This document shows, piece by piece, positions 1 through 10,918 of a stretch of 64,000 nucleotides of DNA. The first letter of the stretch is position 1. Each line of letters starts with the position of its first letter. This DNA is from Pantoea sp. SOD02. Its GTDB lineage: Bacteria; Pseudomonadota; Gammaproteobacteria; Enterobacterales; Enterobacteriaceae. A program made the translations under genes and the position numbers. Location: NCBI RefSeq assembly GCF_024707505.1, contig NZ_CP102604.1, positions 1,674,001 to 1,738,000 on the forward strand, read 5' to 3'. Below the pieces are notes generated by a model, which saw only the letters and a program-made list of their open reading frames with translations, had not been told where the DNA came from and searched no databases.

Positions 1-830
1 GGCAGATAGCTAAACAGCGTCGGCAACTCCTGCTCAAAGAACAGCGGCTGCCAGTATTCGATACCGGCGGGCAGCGTGCCTTTGCTCACCTGCTGATAGA
101 CGTGCTCCGGCTCGCGCCGCACGTCAAAGGTTTCGCGCCAGCGGCTGCGGAACAGTTCGATGGCGGCTTTATCCGTGGGGAATTCATGCGCCGGCAGCAG
201 GTTAATCGCGTTAACCGCTTCCAGCGTGCGCTGGGTATCGACATCAAACAGGCGCAGGCTGTCGATCTCGTCATCAAAGAAGTCGATGCGATAAGGTTGA
301 TCGCTGCCCATCGGGAACAGATCGAGCAAGGCGCCACGCGTGGCGTATTCGCCGTGCTCCATCACCTGATCGACATGGCGATAACCAGCCTGCTCCAGCT
401 GATCGCGCAGCGCATCGCGCGACAGCTTTTGCCCTTGCTGCATCACCAGCGCATGGCCGTGCAGGAAGCTGTGCGGACAAACGCGCTGCATCAGCGTGTT
501 GACCGGCATAATCAGCATACCGCGCGTTAAGTTGGGCAGCTGATACAGCGTGGAGAGGCGAGCAGAGATAATGTCCTGATGCGGCGAGAAACTGTCGTAG
601 GGCAGGGTTTCCCAGTCAGCGAGGTTAGTGACCGGCAGATCGGTGAACTGGCGTATCTCCTCCTGCAGACGCAAGGCAGATTGCATATCCGGGGTAATCA
701 TCAACACCGGACCGCTGTGGCGTTCGGTGATGCTGGCACACTCAAGCGCTTGCGCGGCGCCGACTAGCTGGCCGAGCTGGCGATGGTCGCCGGCTTTGAC
801 TGGCAGGGTATAACGACTCTGTTCCGACAT
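1..830 (-). CDS. mfd: Transcription-repair coupling factor Mfd, N-terminal part (runs off the window)
   Basis: Mfd is the DNA translocase that removes stalled RNA polymerase at lesions and recruits UvrA. The 276 codons present match the N-terminus of the enterobacterial protein, starting MSEQSRYTLPVKAG and including NLADWETLPYDSFSPHQD and the VMEHGEYATRGALLDLFPMG stretch of the UvrB-like domains. These domains contact UvrA; the RNA-polymerase-interaction and helicase domains lie beyond base 1. The ATG at 828-830 fits the family N-terminus. The gene reads away from lolCDE, as in E. coli. Partial only because of the window edge. Confidence 0.97.
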   Translation of the reverse strand, partial: MSEQSRYTLPVKAGDHRQLGQLVGAAQALECASITERHSGPVLMITPDMQSALRLQEEIRQFTDLPVTNLADWETLPYDSFSPHQDIISARLSTLYQLPNLTRGMLIMPVNTLMQRVCPHSFLHGHALVMQQGQKLSRDALRDQLEQAGYRHVDQVMEHGEYATRGALLDLFPMGSDQPYRIDFFDDEIDSLRLFDVDTQRTLEAVNAINLLPAHEFPTDKAAIELFRSRWRETFDVRREPEHVYQQVSKGTLPAGIEYWQPLFFEQELPTLFSYL

Positions 831-919
831 GGGATCTCGACATTCTCTCCTTGGATTACAGGGCGTCATCATTCCATAATCCGCCCTGAGGATCATCTGT
901 CGTTTCGGAGTTTCTGCCA

Positions 920-943
920 GGTCGCCATAAATGACGACCCTAC
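920..943 (-). repeat. REP element, class A (GGTCGCCAT type), singlet
   Basis: On the minus strand this reads GTAG followed by an imperfect inverted repeat GGTCGTCAT / ATGGCGACC. It is one member of the family seen repeatedly in this window. It sits downstream of the small gene at 958-1167 and upstream of mfd. Confidence 0.75.
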
Positions 944-957
944 AAAACCCCCACGAA

Positions 958-1167
958 TCACTTACTCGATTGCTGGGTGTAGTGCATACGTGGGCGATCG
1001 ACATTGGCCCATGACAGCTCTTTCTCCAGATGGTAGCTGTGATTGCCGTCGTCCCACTTCACGTAATAGCCGGTTGGCGCATCTCCCTGTTCAAAAACGT
1101 TAACGATCTCGCCTTTAATTTCACCCGATTTGTGCTTAACAATACTGCTTTTGGGGAACTTGAACAT
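958..1167 (-). CDS. Small conserved hypothetical protein (69 aa)
   Basis: I do not recognise this 69-residue protein. It begins MFKFPKSSIVKHKSGEIKGE, is rich in beta-prone and aromatic residues (GYYVKWDDG, HSYHLEKELSW), and has no signal peptide or membrane segment. The pattern suggests a small SH3- or Tudor-like barrel, which is inference only. The start is supported by a strong ribosome-binding site (GAGGAG, 8 bases before the ATG). It lies between mfd and the divergent lolC. Confidence 0.75.
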   Translation of the reverse strand: MFKFPKSSIVKHKSGEIKGEIVNVFEQGDAPTGYYVKWDDGNHSYHLEKELSWANVDRPRMHYTQQSSK

Positions 1168-1396
1168 GGTGTACTCCTCCTCGCCTACGGTAATTCACCT
1201 TTAAGTCTACGCCAGCCTATGACTAATAAACGTACAAATAACATCATTAATTTGTCGCAATTTTATGCATAAGCGTTGGCTGGTACGGTTTTTGACACAA
1301 CTTTGCCGCAGACTCAGAGGGTTAGAGGTTTCATAAAGGGGACGCCTCCTTTATCATCCCACTACTTATTTTCAGGCAACTGCCAAGACGGATCTC

Positions 1397-2596
1397 ATGT
1401 ATCAACCAGTCGCGTTATTCATCGGTTTGCGCTACATGCGTGGACGTGCCTCAGACCGCTTTGGTCGCTTCGTCTCCTGGCTCTCTACTATCGGCATCAC
1501 GCTCGGCGTGCTGGCGCTGGTCACCGTGTTATCGGTGATGAACGGCTTCGAGCGCGAGCTGGAAGGCAATATCCTCGGCCTGATGCCGCAGGCGCTGATC
1601 ACCAGCGACAAGGGCAGCATCAATCCGAAGGAATTGCCAGCTGAGGATCTCAAACTGCAAGGTGTCAAGCGCATCGCTCCGCTCACTACCGCCGATGTGG
1701 TGCTGCAAAGCGCGCGTAATGTCTCGGTCGGCGTAATGCTCGGTATCAATCCTGACGAACAGGATCCGCTGACACCGTTCCTCGTCAACACCCAACAAAG
1801 CGTGCTGCAAGCGGGCCAGTACAACGTCATCCTCGGTGAGCAACTGGCTGCACAGCTGGGCGTGAAGCGTGGCGATCAGCTGCGTTTGATGGTGCCGTCG
1901 GTCAGCCAGTTCACGCCGGTGGGGCGTTTGCCGAGCCAGCGTATTTTCACCGTGGCCGGCACCTATGCCGCCAACAGCGAAGTGGATGGCTATCAGATTC
2001 TGGTCAATCAGCAGGATGCTTCACGCGTGATGCGCTATCCGCTCGGCAACATCACCGGCTGGCGTTTGTGGCTGGATAAGCCGTTGAGCGTTGATGCGCT
2101 CAGCCAGCAGAAACTGCCGGATGGCCTGACGTGGAAAGACTGGCGCGAACGCAAAGGCGATCTGTTCCAGGCGGTGCGCATGGAGAAAAATATGATGGGG
2201 CTGCTGCTGAGCCTGATCATCGCGGTGGCGGCCTTTAATATCATTACCTCGCTCGGCCTGCTGATCATGGAGAAGCAGGGCGAAGTGGCGATCCTGCAAA
2301 CGCTGGGTTTGACCCGCCGCCAGATTGTCGCGGTGTTTATGGTGCAGGGCGCTAGCGCCGGCATTATTGGCGCGCTGCTGGGCACCGTGCTTGGCGTGCT
2401 GCTTGCCAGCCAACTGAATAATTTGATGCCGGTAATTGGCCTGTTCCTCGATGGCGCGGCGCTGCCGGTCGACATCAACGTATTGCAGGTGATCACCATC
2501 GCGCTGGTCTCAATGGCCGTCGCGCTGCTCTCTACTCTTTATCCGTCGTGGCGCGCTGCCGCCGTCCAACCCGCTGAGGCTTTACGTTATGAGTAA
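1397..2596 (+). CDS. lolC: Lipoprotein-releasing ABC transporter permease LolC
   Basis: LolC is one of the two inner-membrane subunits of LolCDE, which extracts outer-membrane lipoproteins from the inner membrane and hands them to LolA. At 399 aa it matches the E. coli length. It starts [20 protein letters not shown] and has the usual layout: one N-terminal membrane segment (about 24-46), a large periplasmic domain (about 50-260) and three C-terminal membrane segments (about 265-395) with the FtsX-type motif [20 protein letters not shown]. The stop overlaps the lolD start by 8 bases, so lolCDE are translationally coupled. Confidence 0.98.
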   Translation: MYQPVALFIGLRYMRGRASDRFGRFVSWLSTIGITLGVLALVTVLSVMNGFERELEGNILGLMPQALITSDKGSINPKELPAEDLKLQGVKRIAPLTTADVVLQSARNVSVGVMLGINPDEQDPLTPFLVNTQQSVLQAGQYNVILGEQLAAQLGVKRGDQLRLMVPSVSQFTPVGRLPSQRIFTVAGTYAANSEVDGYQILVNQQDASRVMRYPLGNITGWRLWLDKPLSVDALSQQKLPDGLTWKDWRERKGDLFQAVRMEKNMMGLLLSLIIAVAAFNIITSLGLLIMEKQGEVAILQTLGLTRRQIVAVFMVQGASAGIIGALLGTVLGVLLASQLNNLMPVIGLFLDGAALPVDINVLQVITIALVSMAVALLSTLYPSWRAAAVQPAEALRYE

Positions 2597-3290
2597 TACT
2601 CCTTTGTTGCAGTGTCGTGACCTGTGCAAACGCTATCAGGAAGGCAGCGTGCAGACCGATGTGCTGCGCAATGTGGCTTTCAGCCTGCAGCCGGGTGAAC
2701 TGACGGCAATTGTCGGCAGTTCCGGTTCGGGTAAAAGTACCTTGCTGCATCTGCTCGGCGGCCTGGATGCGCCTACCTCGGGCGATGTGATTTTTGATGG
2801 TAAATCGCTAAACGCGATGTCGTCCGCCGCGAAAGCCGAGTTGCGTAACCGCGAACTCGGCTTTATCTATCAGTTCCACCATTTGCTGCCGGACTTTAGC
2901 GCGCTGGAGAATGTGGCGATGCCACTGCTGATTGGCAAAATCGGCAAAGCGGAAGCGGAGTCACGCGCGCGTGAAATGCTGGCGGCGGTAGGACTGGAAA
3001 AACGTGCTGCGCATCGGCCTTCTGAGCTGTCGGGCGGTGAACGTCAGCGTGTGGCGATTGCCCGCGCGCTGGTGAATCGTCCGCGCCTGGTGATGGCGGA
3101 TGAACCCACCGGTAACCTCGATGCGCGCAACGCCGATGCAATTTTCGAACTGCTGGGCGAGCTGAACGTCAAGCAGGGCACCGCTTTCCTGGTGGTGACG
3201 CACGATTTGCAGCTGGCCAAACGCCTGAGCCGGCAGATGGAGATGCGCGACGGTGAGCTGAGCGACCAACTGACGCTGGGAGTGATCTGA
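2589..3290 (+). CDS. lolD: Lipoprotein-releasing ABC transporter ATPase LolD
   Basis: LolD is the ATPase dimer that powers LolCE. The 233-residue protein has a Walker A motif GSSGSGKST at residues 43-51, the signature [15 protein letters not shown], and the Walker B segment [12 protein letters not shown], followed by VVTHDLQLA with the switch histidine. It overlaps lolC by 8 bases and shares one base (TGATG) with the lolE start, a tight operon that fits a fixed stoichiometry. Confidence 0.98.
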   Translation: MSNTPLLQCRDLCKRYQEGSVQTDVLRNVAFSLQPGELTAIVGSSGSGKSTLLHLLGGLDAPTSGDVIFDGKSLNAMSSAAKAELRNRELGFIYQFHHLLPDFSALENVAMPLLIGKIGKAEAESRAREMLAAVGLEKRAAHRPSELSGGERQRVAIARALVNRPRLVMADEPTGNLDARNADAIFELLGELNVKQGTAFLVVTHDLQLAKRLSRQMEMRDGELSDQLTLGVI

Positions 3291-4534
3291 TGGCTTCGTC
3301 ATTATCCCTGCTGCTCGGGCTGCGTTTTAGCCGCGGTCGGCGGCGTGGTGGCATGGTCTCGCTGATCTCCATCATCTCCACCATCGGCATCGCGCTTGGC
3401 GTGGCGGTGCTGATCATCGGTCTGAGCGCCATGAACGGCTTTGAGCGTGAGCTTAACAACCGCATTCTGGCGGTGGTTCCGCACGGTGAAATCGAGCCGG
3501 TGAATCAGCCGTTCCGCAACTGGCAACCGATGATCGCGCCGATTGAGCAGGTTGCTGGCATTGCCGCTGCCGCGCCCTACATCAACTTCACCGGGCTGAT
3601 TGAGAGCGGCGCGAAGCTGCAAGCGCTGCAGGTGAAAGGTGTCGATCCGCAGCAGGAAGCGCGTCTTAGCGCCTTGCCGAGCTTTGTTGCCGGTGATGCG
3701 TGGTCACAGTTCGCGGCCGGGAAACAGCAGATCATTCTGGGTGGCGGCATCGCCAAATCGCTCAACGTTAAACAGGGCGACTGGATCACCATCATGATCC
3801 CGAATAACGATGGCGAGAATAAGCTGTTGCAGCCGAAACGTATTCGTCTGCAGGTCAGCGGCGTGCTGCAACTGAGCGGCATGCTCGATCACAGCCTGGC
3901 GCTGGTGCCGCTGGCCGATGCGCAGAAGTATCTGGATATGGGCGACAGCGTCAGCGGTATTGCGCTGAAGATGAATGACCCGTTCCAGGCGCAGAAGCTG
4001 GTACGAGACGCCGGTGAAGTGACGCACTCTTACGTCTATATCAAGAGCTGGATTGGCACTTACGGCTACATGTACCGTGACATCCAGATGATTCGCGCCA
4101 TTATGTATTTAGCCATGGTGCTGGTGATTGGCGTGGCCTGCTTCAACATCGTTTCGACGCTGGTGATGGCGGTGAAAGACAAGAGCAGCGACATCGCGGT
4201 GCTGCGTACGCTGGGCGCCAAAGATGGTTTGATTCGCGCCATCTTTATCTGGTATGGCTTGCTGGCGGGCCTGCTTGGCAGCGTCAGCGGCGTGGTGGTC
4301 GGCGTGCTGGTGGCGCTCAATCTCACGCCGGTAATGCGCGTGTTTGAGCACCTGACCGGGCATCAGTTGCTGGCGGGCGATATTTACTTTATCGATTTCC
4401 TGCCGTCCGAACTGCACTGGATTGATGTGATTTCGGTGCTGGGCACCGCGATTGTCCTGAGCCTGATTGCCAGCTGGTATCCGGCACGTCGCGCCAGCCG
4501 TATCGATCCGGCCCGCGTGCTTAGCGGTCAGTAA
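3290..4534 (+). CDS. lolE: Lipoprotein-releasing ABC transporter permease LolE
   Basis: LolE is the second permease subunit of LolCDE and the paralogue of LolC. It is 414 aa, starts [20 protein letters not shown] and carries the conserved [19 protein letters not shown] membrane segment, a periplasmic domain, and three C-terminal membrane segments with [20 protein letters not shown]. It is the last gene of the operon. Unlike E. coli, where nagK lies between lolE and cobB, nothing but a 97-base gap follows. That gap holds a GC-rich hairpin (GCAGCCG...CGGCTGC, about 4542-4560) without a T-run. Confidence 0.97.
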   Translation: MASSLSLLLGLRFSRGRRRGGMVSLISIISTIGIALGVAVLIIGLSAMNGFERELNNRILAVVPHGEIEPVNQPFRNWQPMIAPIEQVAGIAAAAPYINFTGLIESGAKLQALQVKGVDPQQEARLSALPSFVAGDAWSQFAAGKQQIILGGGIAKSLNVKQGDWITIMIPNNDGENKLLQPKRIRLQVSGVLQLSGMLDHSLALVPLADAQKYLDMGDSVSGIALKMNDPFQAQKLVRDAGEVTHSYVYIKSWIGTYGYMYRDIQMIRAIMYLAMVLVIGVACFNIVSTLVMAVKDKSSDIAVLRTLGAKDGLIRAIFIWYGLLAGLLGSVSGVVVGVLVALNLTPVMRVFEHLTGHQLLAGDIYFIDFLPSELHWIDVISVLGTAIVLSLIASWYPARRASRIDPARVLSGQ

Positions 4535-4631
4535 AGATAAAACGCAGCCGCCGTGCGGCTGCTATTATCGGGCAGATTAGCCCGAAAAATACCCGACGCG
4601 CGGCGATAAACGCCGCAGATAAGGAGCTTTT

Positions 4632-5465
4632 ATGCGCATACCGCGCCGCCGCCTACGACTCGCCCGCGACAAAAAAAACCGCCGCAAGGTGCATCAGCGC
4701 TTTCGCCAGCGCATCTTCGAGCGCGATCGCAAAGCTGAACTGGCCGCGCATCCGCAACCGCGCGTGGTGGTGCTGACCGGCGCGGGTATCTCCGCTGAGT
4801 CGGGTATTCGCACGTTCCGCGCCGCCGATGGCTTGTGGGAAGAGCACCGTGTGGAAGATGTCGCTACGCCGGAAGGTTTTCAACGCAATCCGGCGCTGGT
4901 GCAGGCGTTTTACAATGCGCGCCGCCAGCAGCTACAGCAGTCCGAAATTCAGCCCAACGCGGCGCACAAAGCGCTGGCGGAACTGGAGCAGGTGCTGGGC
5001 GATAACTTCCTGCTGGTGACGCAGAATATCGATAACCTGCACGAACGCGCCGGCAGCCAGCGCGTGCTGCATATGCATGGTGAATTGCTGAAGGTGCGCT
5101 GCGTCAGCAGTGGACAAGTGCTGGACTGGACGGAAGATTTAACCCCGGACGATCGCTGCACCTGCTGCCAGTTCCCGGCCATGCTGCGCCCGCACATCGT
5201 GTGGTTTGGTGAAATGCCGCTGGGAATGGAGGAGATTTATCAGGCGATTGAGCAGGCGAATCTGTTTATCGCCATTGGCACCTCGGGCCACGTATATCCC
5301 GCTGCTGGCTTTGTCCACGAGGCGAAACTGCAGGGCGCACATACCGTGGAGCTGAACCTGGAACCGAGCCAGGTCGGCAATGAGTTTGCCGAGAGTCATT
5401 ACGGCTTAGCAAGCGAAGTGGTGCCAGAGTTTGTGCATACGTTTTTGCGTGGGTTGTATAAGTAG
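4632..5465 (+). CDS. cobB: NAD-dependent protein lysine deacylase CobB (sirtuin)
   Basis: CobB removes acetyl and succinyl groups from lysines using NAD+. The 277-aa product carries the sirtuin motifs in order: [13 protein letters not shown] (NAD site), [19 protein letters not shown] with the catalytic histidine, a zinc-binding cysteine set (VRC...CTCCQ), and [12 protein letters not shown]. The basic N-terminal extension ([19 protein letters not shown]) corresponds to the long E. coli isoform. The start is backed by TAAGGAG 7 bases upstream. The zinc site is intact and full function is expected. Confidence 0.97.
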   Translation: MRIPRRRLRLARDKKNRRKVHQRFRQRIFERDRKAELAAHPQPRVVVLTGAGISAESGIRTFRAADGLWEEHRVEDVATPEGFQRNPALVQAFYNARRQQLQQSEIQPNAAHKALAELEQVLGDNFLLVTQNIDNLHERAGSQRVLHMHGELLKVRCVSSGQVLDWTEDLTPDDRCTCCQFPAMLRPHIVWFGEMPLGMEEIYQAIEQANLFIAIGTSGHVYPAAGFVHEAKLQGAHTVELNLEPSQVGNEFAESHYGLASEVVPEFVHTFLRGLYK

Positions 5466-5473
5466 CGATTGTC

Positions 5474-5531
5474 GTAGGGTGCGCATTTATGCGCACCTGG
5501 CATGCCAGGTCGCCATGAATGGCGACCCTAC
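5474..5531. repeat. REPIN-like pair: class B REP + class A REP, head to head
   Basis: A class B element (GTAG + GGTGCGCAT / ATGCGCACC, 5474-5497) and an inverted class A element (5508-5531) flank a 10-base spacer, TGGCATGCCA, that is itself a perfect palindrome. GTAG tetranucleotides lie at both outer ends, the arrangement of a REPIN. It sits between the convergent cobB and potD genes. Confidence 0.85.
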
Positions 5532-5537
5532 GAAAGA

Positions 5538-6581
5538 TTAACGTCCCGCCTTCAGCTTCTGGAACAGCGTCTCATACTGCACGCTGGCTTCACCGACATC
5601 GTTCTGCCATTCGCCGTTTTTAATCACATCCTCAGCAGGATAAAGCGAAGGATCGTTGGCCACTTCCTGTGGCAATAACTTCTTCGCCGCCAGGTTTGGT
5701 GTGGGATAACCAATGGTTTCCGCCACCTGCGCCGCCACATCCGGACGCAGCAGGAAGTTAATCAGCTTCAGCGCGCCTTCACGGTTTTTGGCGTTGGCGG
5801 GAATCGCCAGGTTATCCATCCAGAAAATCCCGCCTTCCTGCGGCCAGATAATCTGTAGCGGCGTACCCGCCTGGCGCGCAACGTAGGCGGAACCGTTCCA
5901 GATCATGCCAACGTTCACTTCGCCTTCCATAAACGGGTTGCCCGGATTATCGGAGTTAAACGCCAGCACATTCGGCATCAGCTTTTTCAGCTCTTCATAA
6001 GCGGCTTCGATCTGTTTGGGATCGCGGGTGTTGCCCGAATAGCCCAGCTTGCGCAGCGCCATCTGGAACACTTCACGCGCGTCGTCGGTCAGCAGCAGGC
6101 TCTGCTTATACTCTGGCTTCCACAAATCAGCCCAGCGGGTAATGCTTTTGGCATCTACTTCGTCGGTGTTGATGCCAATGGCAGTGGCGCCCCAGATATA
6201 CGGGATCGAGTAATCGTTATTAGGATCAAACGGCTTATTCAGCAGGTTAGGATCGAGATTTTTGAAGTTGCTGAGCTGGGATTTATCGATCTTTTGCAGC
6301 ATGCCTTCATTACGCATCTTGGCGACGAAGTAGGTTGAAGGCACCACCAAATCGTAAGCGCCATCTTTCCAGGTCTTCAGCTTGGCATACATGCTTTCAT
6401 TGGATTCGTAGGTGGAGTAAATCACCTTGATGCCAGTCTCTTTAGTGAACTGCTCCAGCAGTCCCGGCGGCACGTATTCGGTCCAGTTATAGAAGTAGAG
6501 CGTTTTGCCGGCATCCGCCTGCGCGCTCTGCATGCCCAATGCCAGCGCCCCAGCCGCCAGCCAATGAGACCAATTTTTCAT
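5538..6581 (-). CDS. potD: Spermidine/putrescine ABC transporter periplasmic binding protein PotD
   Basis: PotD captures spermidine (and putrescine less well) in the periplasm and delivers it to PotBC. The 347-aa protein has a signal peptide (MKNWSHWLAAGALALGMQSA, cleavage near QADA) followed by TLYFYNWTEYVPPGLLEQF, typical of the family. Aromatic and acidic polyamine-binding stretches such as EGGIFWMDNLAIPANAKN are present. It is the last gene of potABCD, 10 bases after potC. Confidence 0.97.
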   Translation of the reverse strand: MKNWSHWLAAGALALGMQSAQADAGKTLYFYNWTEYVPPGLLEQFTKETGIKVIYSTYESNESMYAKLKTWKDGAYDLVVPSTYFVAKMRNEGMLQKIDKSQLSNFKNLDPNLLNKPFDPNNDYSIPYIWGATAIGINTDEVDAKSITRWADLWKPEYKQSLLLTDDAREVFQMALRKLGYSGNTRDPKQIEAAYEELKKLMPNVLAFNSDNPGNPFMEGEVNVGMIWNGSAYVARQAGTPLQIIWPQEGGIFWMDNLAIPANAKNREGALKLINFLLRPDVAAQVAETIGYPTPNLAAKKLLPQEVANDPSLYPAEDVIKNGEWQNDVGEASVQYETLFQKLKAGR

Positions 6582-6591
6582 CGATTATCCT

Positions 6592-7365
6592 CTATTTGGT
6601 TTTATCACGGAGCAACAGCTGACTGAGCGCCACCAACAGCAGCGACAGCAGCAGCAAAATTGTCGCCAGCGCGTTCACTTCCGGTGACACGCCAACTTTA
6701 ACCATCGAGTAGATTTTTAACGGCAAAATTTCGAAGCTTGGGCCGGTGACGAACGACGATACCACGACATCGTCCATCGACAGCGTAAAGCTGAGCAGCC
6801 AACCCGCTGCGACCGCCGGTAGCGCCAGCGGCAGCAGAATTTTGCGCAAAATGGTGACTTCGCTGGCACCAAGATCTTTGGCGGCTTCCAGCATGCGCAC
6901 ATCAAACCCTTTCAGGCGCGAATAGACGGTGATCACCACAAACGGCAGGCAGAAGGTGATGTGCGAGAACAGCAGCGACCAGAAGCCAAGCGAAATGCCC
7001 AGCAGCATAAACAGCACCAGCAGCGAAATCGCCATCACGATATCCGGCGACATCATCACCACGAACAGCATGCCGCTGACGAACGGTTTACCACGGAAGC
7101 GATAGCGATAGAGCGCGACGGCGGTCAGCGAGCCGATAATTGTGGCGCAGCTGGCGGAGAGCACACCCATCAGCAATGAATGCTGTGCCGCCTGAATCAG
7201 GCTGTCGTTGTTCATCAGCAGGCGATACCACTGCGTGCTGAAGCCCTGCCAGTTAATGCCGAAACGCGAACTGTTGAAGGAGTTGACGATCAGAATGATG
7301 ATCGGGATATAAAACCAGGCGTAAATCACGGCCATGAAGCCGCCACGTAACCAGCGCGCCATCAT
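6592..7365 (-). CDS. potC: Spermidine/putrescine ABC transporter permease PotC
   Basis: Inner-membrane permease that pairs with PotB. The chosen start is the ATG at 7363-7365, which overlaps the potB stop in an ATGA arrangement and gives 257 aa beginning [20 protein letters not shown], as in the family. A longer open frame upstream overlaps potB and is not credible. Six membrane segments are apparent, and the cytoplasmic EAA loop reads EAAKDLGASEVTILRKILLP. Confidence 0.96.
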   Translation of the reverse strand: MMARWLRGGFMAVIYAWFYIPIIILIVNSFNSSRFGINWQGFSTQWYRLLMNNDSLIQAAQHSLLMGVLSASCATIIGSLTAVALYRYRFRGKPFVSGMLFVVMMSPDIVMAISLLVLFMLLGISLGFWSLLFSHITFCLPFVVITVYSRLKGFDVRMLEAAKDLGASEVTILRKILLPLALPAVAAGWLLSFTLSMDDVVVSSFVTGPSFEILPLKIYSMVKVGVSPEVNALATILLLLSLLLVALSQLLLRDKTK

Positions 7366-8222
7366 TGCAGTTCCACCTTGCTGTTCAGCATACGCGCTGC
7401 GCGCCAGTAAGCCAGCAGCATCAGCCCCATCAGCAGCGTCATCACAATGCTGGTGGCGGCACCGAATGGCCAGTCGCGGATATTCAGGAACTGGCTCTTG
7501 ATCACGTTGCCAATCAACAGATTTTTCGCGCCGCCCAGCAAATCCGCCACAAAGAACAAGCCCATCGCCGGGATAAACACCAGCAGGCAACCGGCGACAA
7601 TGCCTGGCATGGTCAGCGGCAGAATGATGCGTAAGAAGGTTTTCACTTTACTGGCGCCGAGATCGCGCGCCGCTTCGAGGCAGGATTTATCCAGCTTTTC
7701 CAGGCTGGAGTAGAGCGGCAGCACCATAAACGGCAGCAGAATGTAGATCAGTCCCAGAATCACCGCTTCCGAGGTGTACATGATGCGAAACGGTTTATCG
7801 ATCACCCCGAGCCACAGCAAAAATTCATTCAGCCAACCGCGTGTGCTGAGGAAGATTTTCAGGCCATAGATGCGGATCAGCGAGTTGGTCCAGAACGGCA
7901 CAATCAGCAGGAACAGCATCAGCGGACGCAGGCGCGCCGGCAGTTTCGTCAGACACCAGGCAAACGGATAACCCAGCAACAGGCAGCACAGCGTGGCGAT
8001 AAACGCCATATTCAGCGAGTGCAGCAGCACATCGGCGTAAAGTGGATCCAGCAGTCGCGTGTAGTTATCAAGGGTGAAGGCCATACTGACAAAATGCGCA
8101 TCATCGCGCGTCAGGAAGCTGGTGGCGAAGATCATCAGGTTAGGCAGCAGCACAAACAGCGTTAGCCAGCTGACGATCAGCGCGACAATCACTTTCTGCA
8201 GACGGTTACGCATCAACTTCAT
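7362..8222 (-). CDS. potB: Spermidine/putrescine ABC transporter permease PotB
   Basis: Inner-membrane permease partner of PotC, 286 aa with about six membrane segments. It contains [19 protein letters not shown] and the EAA loop [20 protein letters not shown]. The ATG at 8222 overlaps potA by 17 bases; an internal ATG at 8213 (MRNRLQ) is an alternative start. Its stop overlaps the potC start. Confidence 0.96.
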   Translation of the reverse strand: MKLMRNRLQKVIVALIVSWLTLFVLLPNLMIFATSFLTRDDAHFVSMAFTLDNYTRLLDPLYADVLLHSLNMAFIATLCCLLLGYPFAWCLTKLPARLRPLMLFLLIVPFWTNSLIRIYGLKIFLSTRGWLNEFLLWLGVIDKPFRIMYTSEAVILGLIYILLPFMVLPLYSSLEKLDKSCLEAARDLGASKVKTFLRIILPLTMPGIVAGCLLVFIPAMGLFFVADLLGGAKNLLIGNVIKSQFLNIRDWPFGAATSIVMTLLMGLMLLAYWRAARMLNSKVELQ

Positions 8223-9327
8223 ACGGCAGCACCACCTCCCAGTTTGGCACCCAGCTGACCGCCATTTTCTGGTTCAGCGAGTGATCAAAATCGGGATCGT
8301 CTTCGTTGAAGAACTCGCTCACCGTCAGCAGCTTGCCGTTCTCCAGCTCCACGGTGGATTCCAGCGTCATGCCTTTATAATTGCGCTCGCGCACGTAGCC
8401 GATCAGGTTGTCGCTGCGGCTGTCGTGATCAATCTCTTCGACGCGCAGATCTTCCGGGCGCAGTAGCACGTGCAGCTTATCGCCCGCGCTGACCGGGAAA
8501 TCACACTGCAGCTCACATTCACGCCCTTCCACGCGCGCGCGGATAGTGGGTGCATGCTCGCTGTTCAGCACCTCGGCATCGAACACGTTTATTTCGCCGA
8601 TAAAGCGCGCGACAAACAGGTTGGCGGGCTCTTCGTAAATCTCGCGCGGCGTGCCGTCCTGTTCGATGCGACCATCGCGCATCACCACGATACGATCGGA
8701 CATGGTCAGCGCTTCTTCCTGATCGTGGGTGACGAAGACAAAGGTGATGCCGAGCTTACGCTGCAGCGCTTTGAGCTCGTTTTGCATCTGACGGCGCAGC
8801 TTATAATCCAGCGCTGACAGCGACTCATCCAACAGCAGCACTTTCGGGCGATTGACCACCGCGCGCGCAATCGCCACGCGCTGCTGCTGACCGCCAGAAA
8901 GCTGATGCGGACGGCGATCGGCAAAACTCTCCAGCTGCACCATCGCCAGCGCATCGTTAACGCGCGTGGTGATCTCGGCCGCTGGGGTTTTCTGCATGCG
9001 CAGACCAAAGGCGACGTTCTCAAACACCGACATGTGCGGGAACAGCGCGTAGCTCTGAAACACGGTGTTGATGTTGCGATGCTCGGCGGGCAGATCGGTG
9101 ATGTCATTATCATCAAGAATGATGTGACCGCGATCGGCATCTTCCAGCCCGGCAATCAGTCGCAATATGGTGGTTTTTCCGCAGCCGGAAGGGCCAAGCA
9201 GCGTGATGAACTCGCCGTGACGGATGGTCAGGTCGAAGTCAGAGATGATGCTTTTGCCATCGAAAGCTTTACTGATGCCAGAAAGCGTAACCAGCGCAGG
9301 GGCGCGTGTTTGCGTCATTTTAGTCAC
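8206..9327 (-). CDS. potA: Spermidine/putrescine ABC transporter ATPase PotA
   Basis: PotA hydrolyses ATP to drive polyamine import. The 373-aa protein has Walker [11 protein letters not shown]-loop [20 protein letters not shown], signature [14 protein letters not shown], Walker [13 protein letters not shown], and a C-terminal TOBE/OB regulatory region from about residue 270 ([14 protein letters not shown]) where polyamine feedback acts in the family. First gene of potABCD. The 290-base gap to the divergent pepT must hold both promoters; I could not place either convincingly. Confidence 0.97.
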   Translation of the reverse strand: MTKMTQTRAPALVTLSGISKAFDGKSIISDFDLTIRHGEFITLLGPSGCGKTTILRLIAGLEDADRGHIILDDNDITDLPAEHRNINTVFQSYALFPHMSVFENVAFGLRMQKTPAAEITTRVNDALAMVQLESFADRRPHQLSGGQQQRVAIARAVVNRPKVLLLDESLSALDYKLRRQMQNELKALQRKLGITFVFVTHDQEEALTMSDRIVVMRDGRIEQDGTPREIYEEPANLFVARFIGEINVFDAEVLNSEHAPTIRARVEGRECELQCDFPVSAGDKLHVLLRPEDLRVEEIDHDSRSDNLIGYVRERNYKGMTLESTVELENGKLLTVSEFFNEDDPDFDHSLNQKMAVSWVPNWEVVLPYEVDA

Positions 9328-9617
9328 TCAGTCTGATGGTGAATCAGGTTACAGCATAGCCGCTGGTGGCCGCTTGCTGTGATGAAGGGCGCGATGATAC
9401 CGCAAAAATGTGTCAATGCCATGTTTTGCCACGGATTTACCTTGAAAACTCTGAAAAATGCCGGAGTATGCGTAACGGATAAGTCGGACAGGTGAGCGTG
9501 AGCTAATTTTCAGCGCAATTCACGTTGAGAGAGCTAACCTGAAGGATAATGATTTGACGCAACATGGTGTCGTTAGACCACCATGATAATGACGCAGGTT
9601 CTTTAGAGGGATGACAG

Positions 9618-10844
9618 ATGGATCAATTACTTGAGCGTTTTCTCAGTTATGTCGCAGTAGAAACTCAGTCAAAACCTCAGGCACGGCAGGTGCCAAGCAG
9701 CGAAGGGCAGTGGACGCTGGCGCGTCAATTACAGGAAGAACTCATCGCGCTGGGCTTTGTTGATGTCTCTCTGAGCGATCATTGCTGTGTGATGGGCACC
9801 TTGCCGGCTAACGTCGATTGGGCCACGCCGGTGATCGGCTTTATTTCGCATATGGATACCTCACCGGATTTCACCGCTAAAAACGTCAATCCGCAGATTA
9901 TTGAAAACTACCGCGGTGGCGATATCGCGCTCGGCAACGGCGATGAAATCTTGTCGCCGGTGATGTTCCCGATCCTGCATAAGCTGATCGGCCATACGCT
10001 GATCACCACCGATGGCAAAACCCTGCTCGGCGCAGATGACAAAGCCGGTATCGCCGAGATCATGACCGCGATGGCGCGTCTGGCAAAAAGTGATACGCCA
10101 CACGGCGCGATTCGCGTGGCCTTTACGCCGGATGAAGAGATTGGTCGCGGCGCATCTCACTTCGACGTTGAAGGTTTTGCCGCCGATTGGGCGTATACCG
10201 TGGATGGCAGCGATCTCGGCGAGTTTGAGTTCGAGAACTTCAACGCCGCCACCGCAATGGTCAAAATCACAGGCAACAACGTGCATCCGGGCAGCGCCAA
10301 AAATGTGATGGTCAATGCTCTGGATCTGGCGATGCGCTTCCACGCGGAATTGCCTGCCAAAGAGAAGCCGCAGTTCACCGAAGGCTACGAAGGCTTCTTC
10401 CATCTGCACACCATCAAAGGCACGGTTGAGCATGCCGAGCTGATGTATTTGATCCGTGATTTTGATGCCGACAACTATGAACAGCGTAAACAGCTGCTGG
10501 AAGAGATTGGCCAGCGCGTCAGCAAAGGGCTGCAAAGCGAGTGTTCGGTGAAAGTTGAAATCAGCGATAGCTATCGCAACATGCGCGAGAAGGTTGAACC
10601 GCATCCGCACATTATTGAGTTAGCGCTGCAGGCGATGCGCGATTGTGGCATTGAACCGAACGTCAAACCAATTCGCGGCGGCACCGACGGCTCAGCGTTG
10701 TCGTGGAAAGGATTGCCGTGCCCGAACCTGTTTACCGGCGGCTACAACTATCACGGCAAGCACGAGTTCGCCTCACTTAATGTGATGGCGCAGTCAGTGG
10801 ATGTGATTGTGCGTTTGGCTGAGCTGGCGGGACAGAAAAAGTAA
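9618..10844 (+). CDS. pepT: Peptidase T (tripeptide aminopeptidase)
   Basis: A cytoplasmic zinc aminopeptidase of the M20 family that removes N-terminal residues from tripeptides. At 408 aa it equals the E. coli length. Metal and catalytic residues are in place: H78 and D80 (SHMDTSPD), D140 ([10 protein letters not shown]), E173/E174 (DEEIGRG), D196 (TVDGSDLGE) and the C-terminal histidine in [10 protein letters not shown]. It is divergent from potA, as in E. coli. In Salmonella pepT is anaerobically induced, but I saw no clear FNR site upstream here. Confidence 0.97.
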   Translation: MDQLLERFLSYVAVETQSKPQARQVPSSEGQWTLARQLQEELIALGFVDVSLSDHCCVMGTLPANVDWATPVIGFISHMDTSPDFTAKNVNPQIIENYRGGDIALGNGDEILSPVMFPILHKLIGHTLITTDGKTLLGADDKAGIAEIMTAMARLAKSDTPHGAIRVAFTPDEEIGRGASHFDVEGFAADWAYTVDGSDLGEFEFENFNAATAMVKITGNNVHPGSAKNVMVNALDLAMRFHAELPAKEKPQFTEGYEGFFHLHTIKGTVEHAELMYLIRDFDADNYEQRKQLLEEIGQRVSKGLQSECSVKVEISDSYRNMREKVEPHPHIIELALQAMRDCGIEPNVKPIRGGTDGSALSWKGLPCPNLFTGGYNYHGKHEFASLNVMAQSVDVIVRLAELAGQKK

Positions 10845-10853
10845 CAGTATCCA

Positions 10854-10907
10854 GGTGCGCATAAATGCGCACCCTACAACGTCGTACGGTCGCCATTCAT
10901 GGCGACC
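10854..10907. repeat. REP pair: inverted class B + class A, tail to tail
   Basis: An inverted class B element (10854-10877, ending CCCTAC) is followed by a class A element (10884-10907) preceded by GTAC instead of GTAG. Here the tetranucleotides face inward, opposite to the arrangement at 5474-5531. It lies between the convergent pepT and roxA. Confidence 0.8.
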
Positions 10908-10918
10908 GTAACGCCAGC

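Noticed and set aside
4542..4560. Hairpin after lolE as a rho-independent terminator
   Set aside because: The stem GCAGCCG/CGGCTGC is good but no T-run follows, so it was not called.
9328..9617. FNR site for pepT
   Set aside because: pepT is FNR-dependent in Salmonella, but I found no TTGAT-N4-ATCAA-like sequence in this gap.
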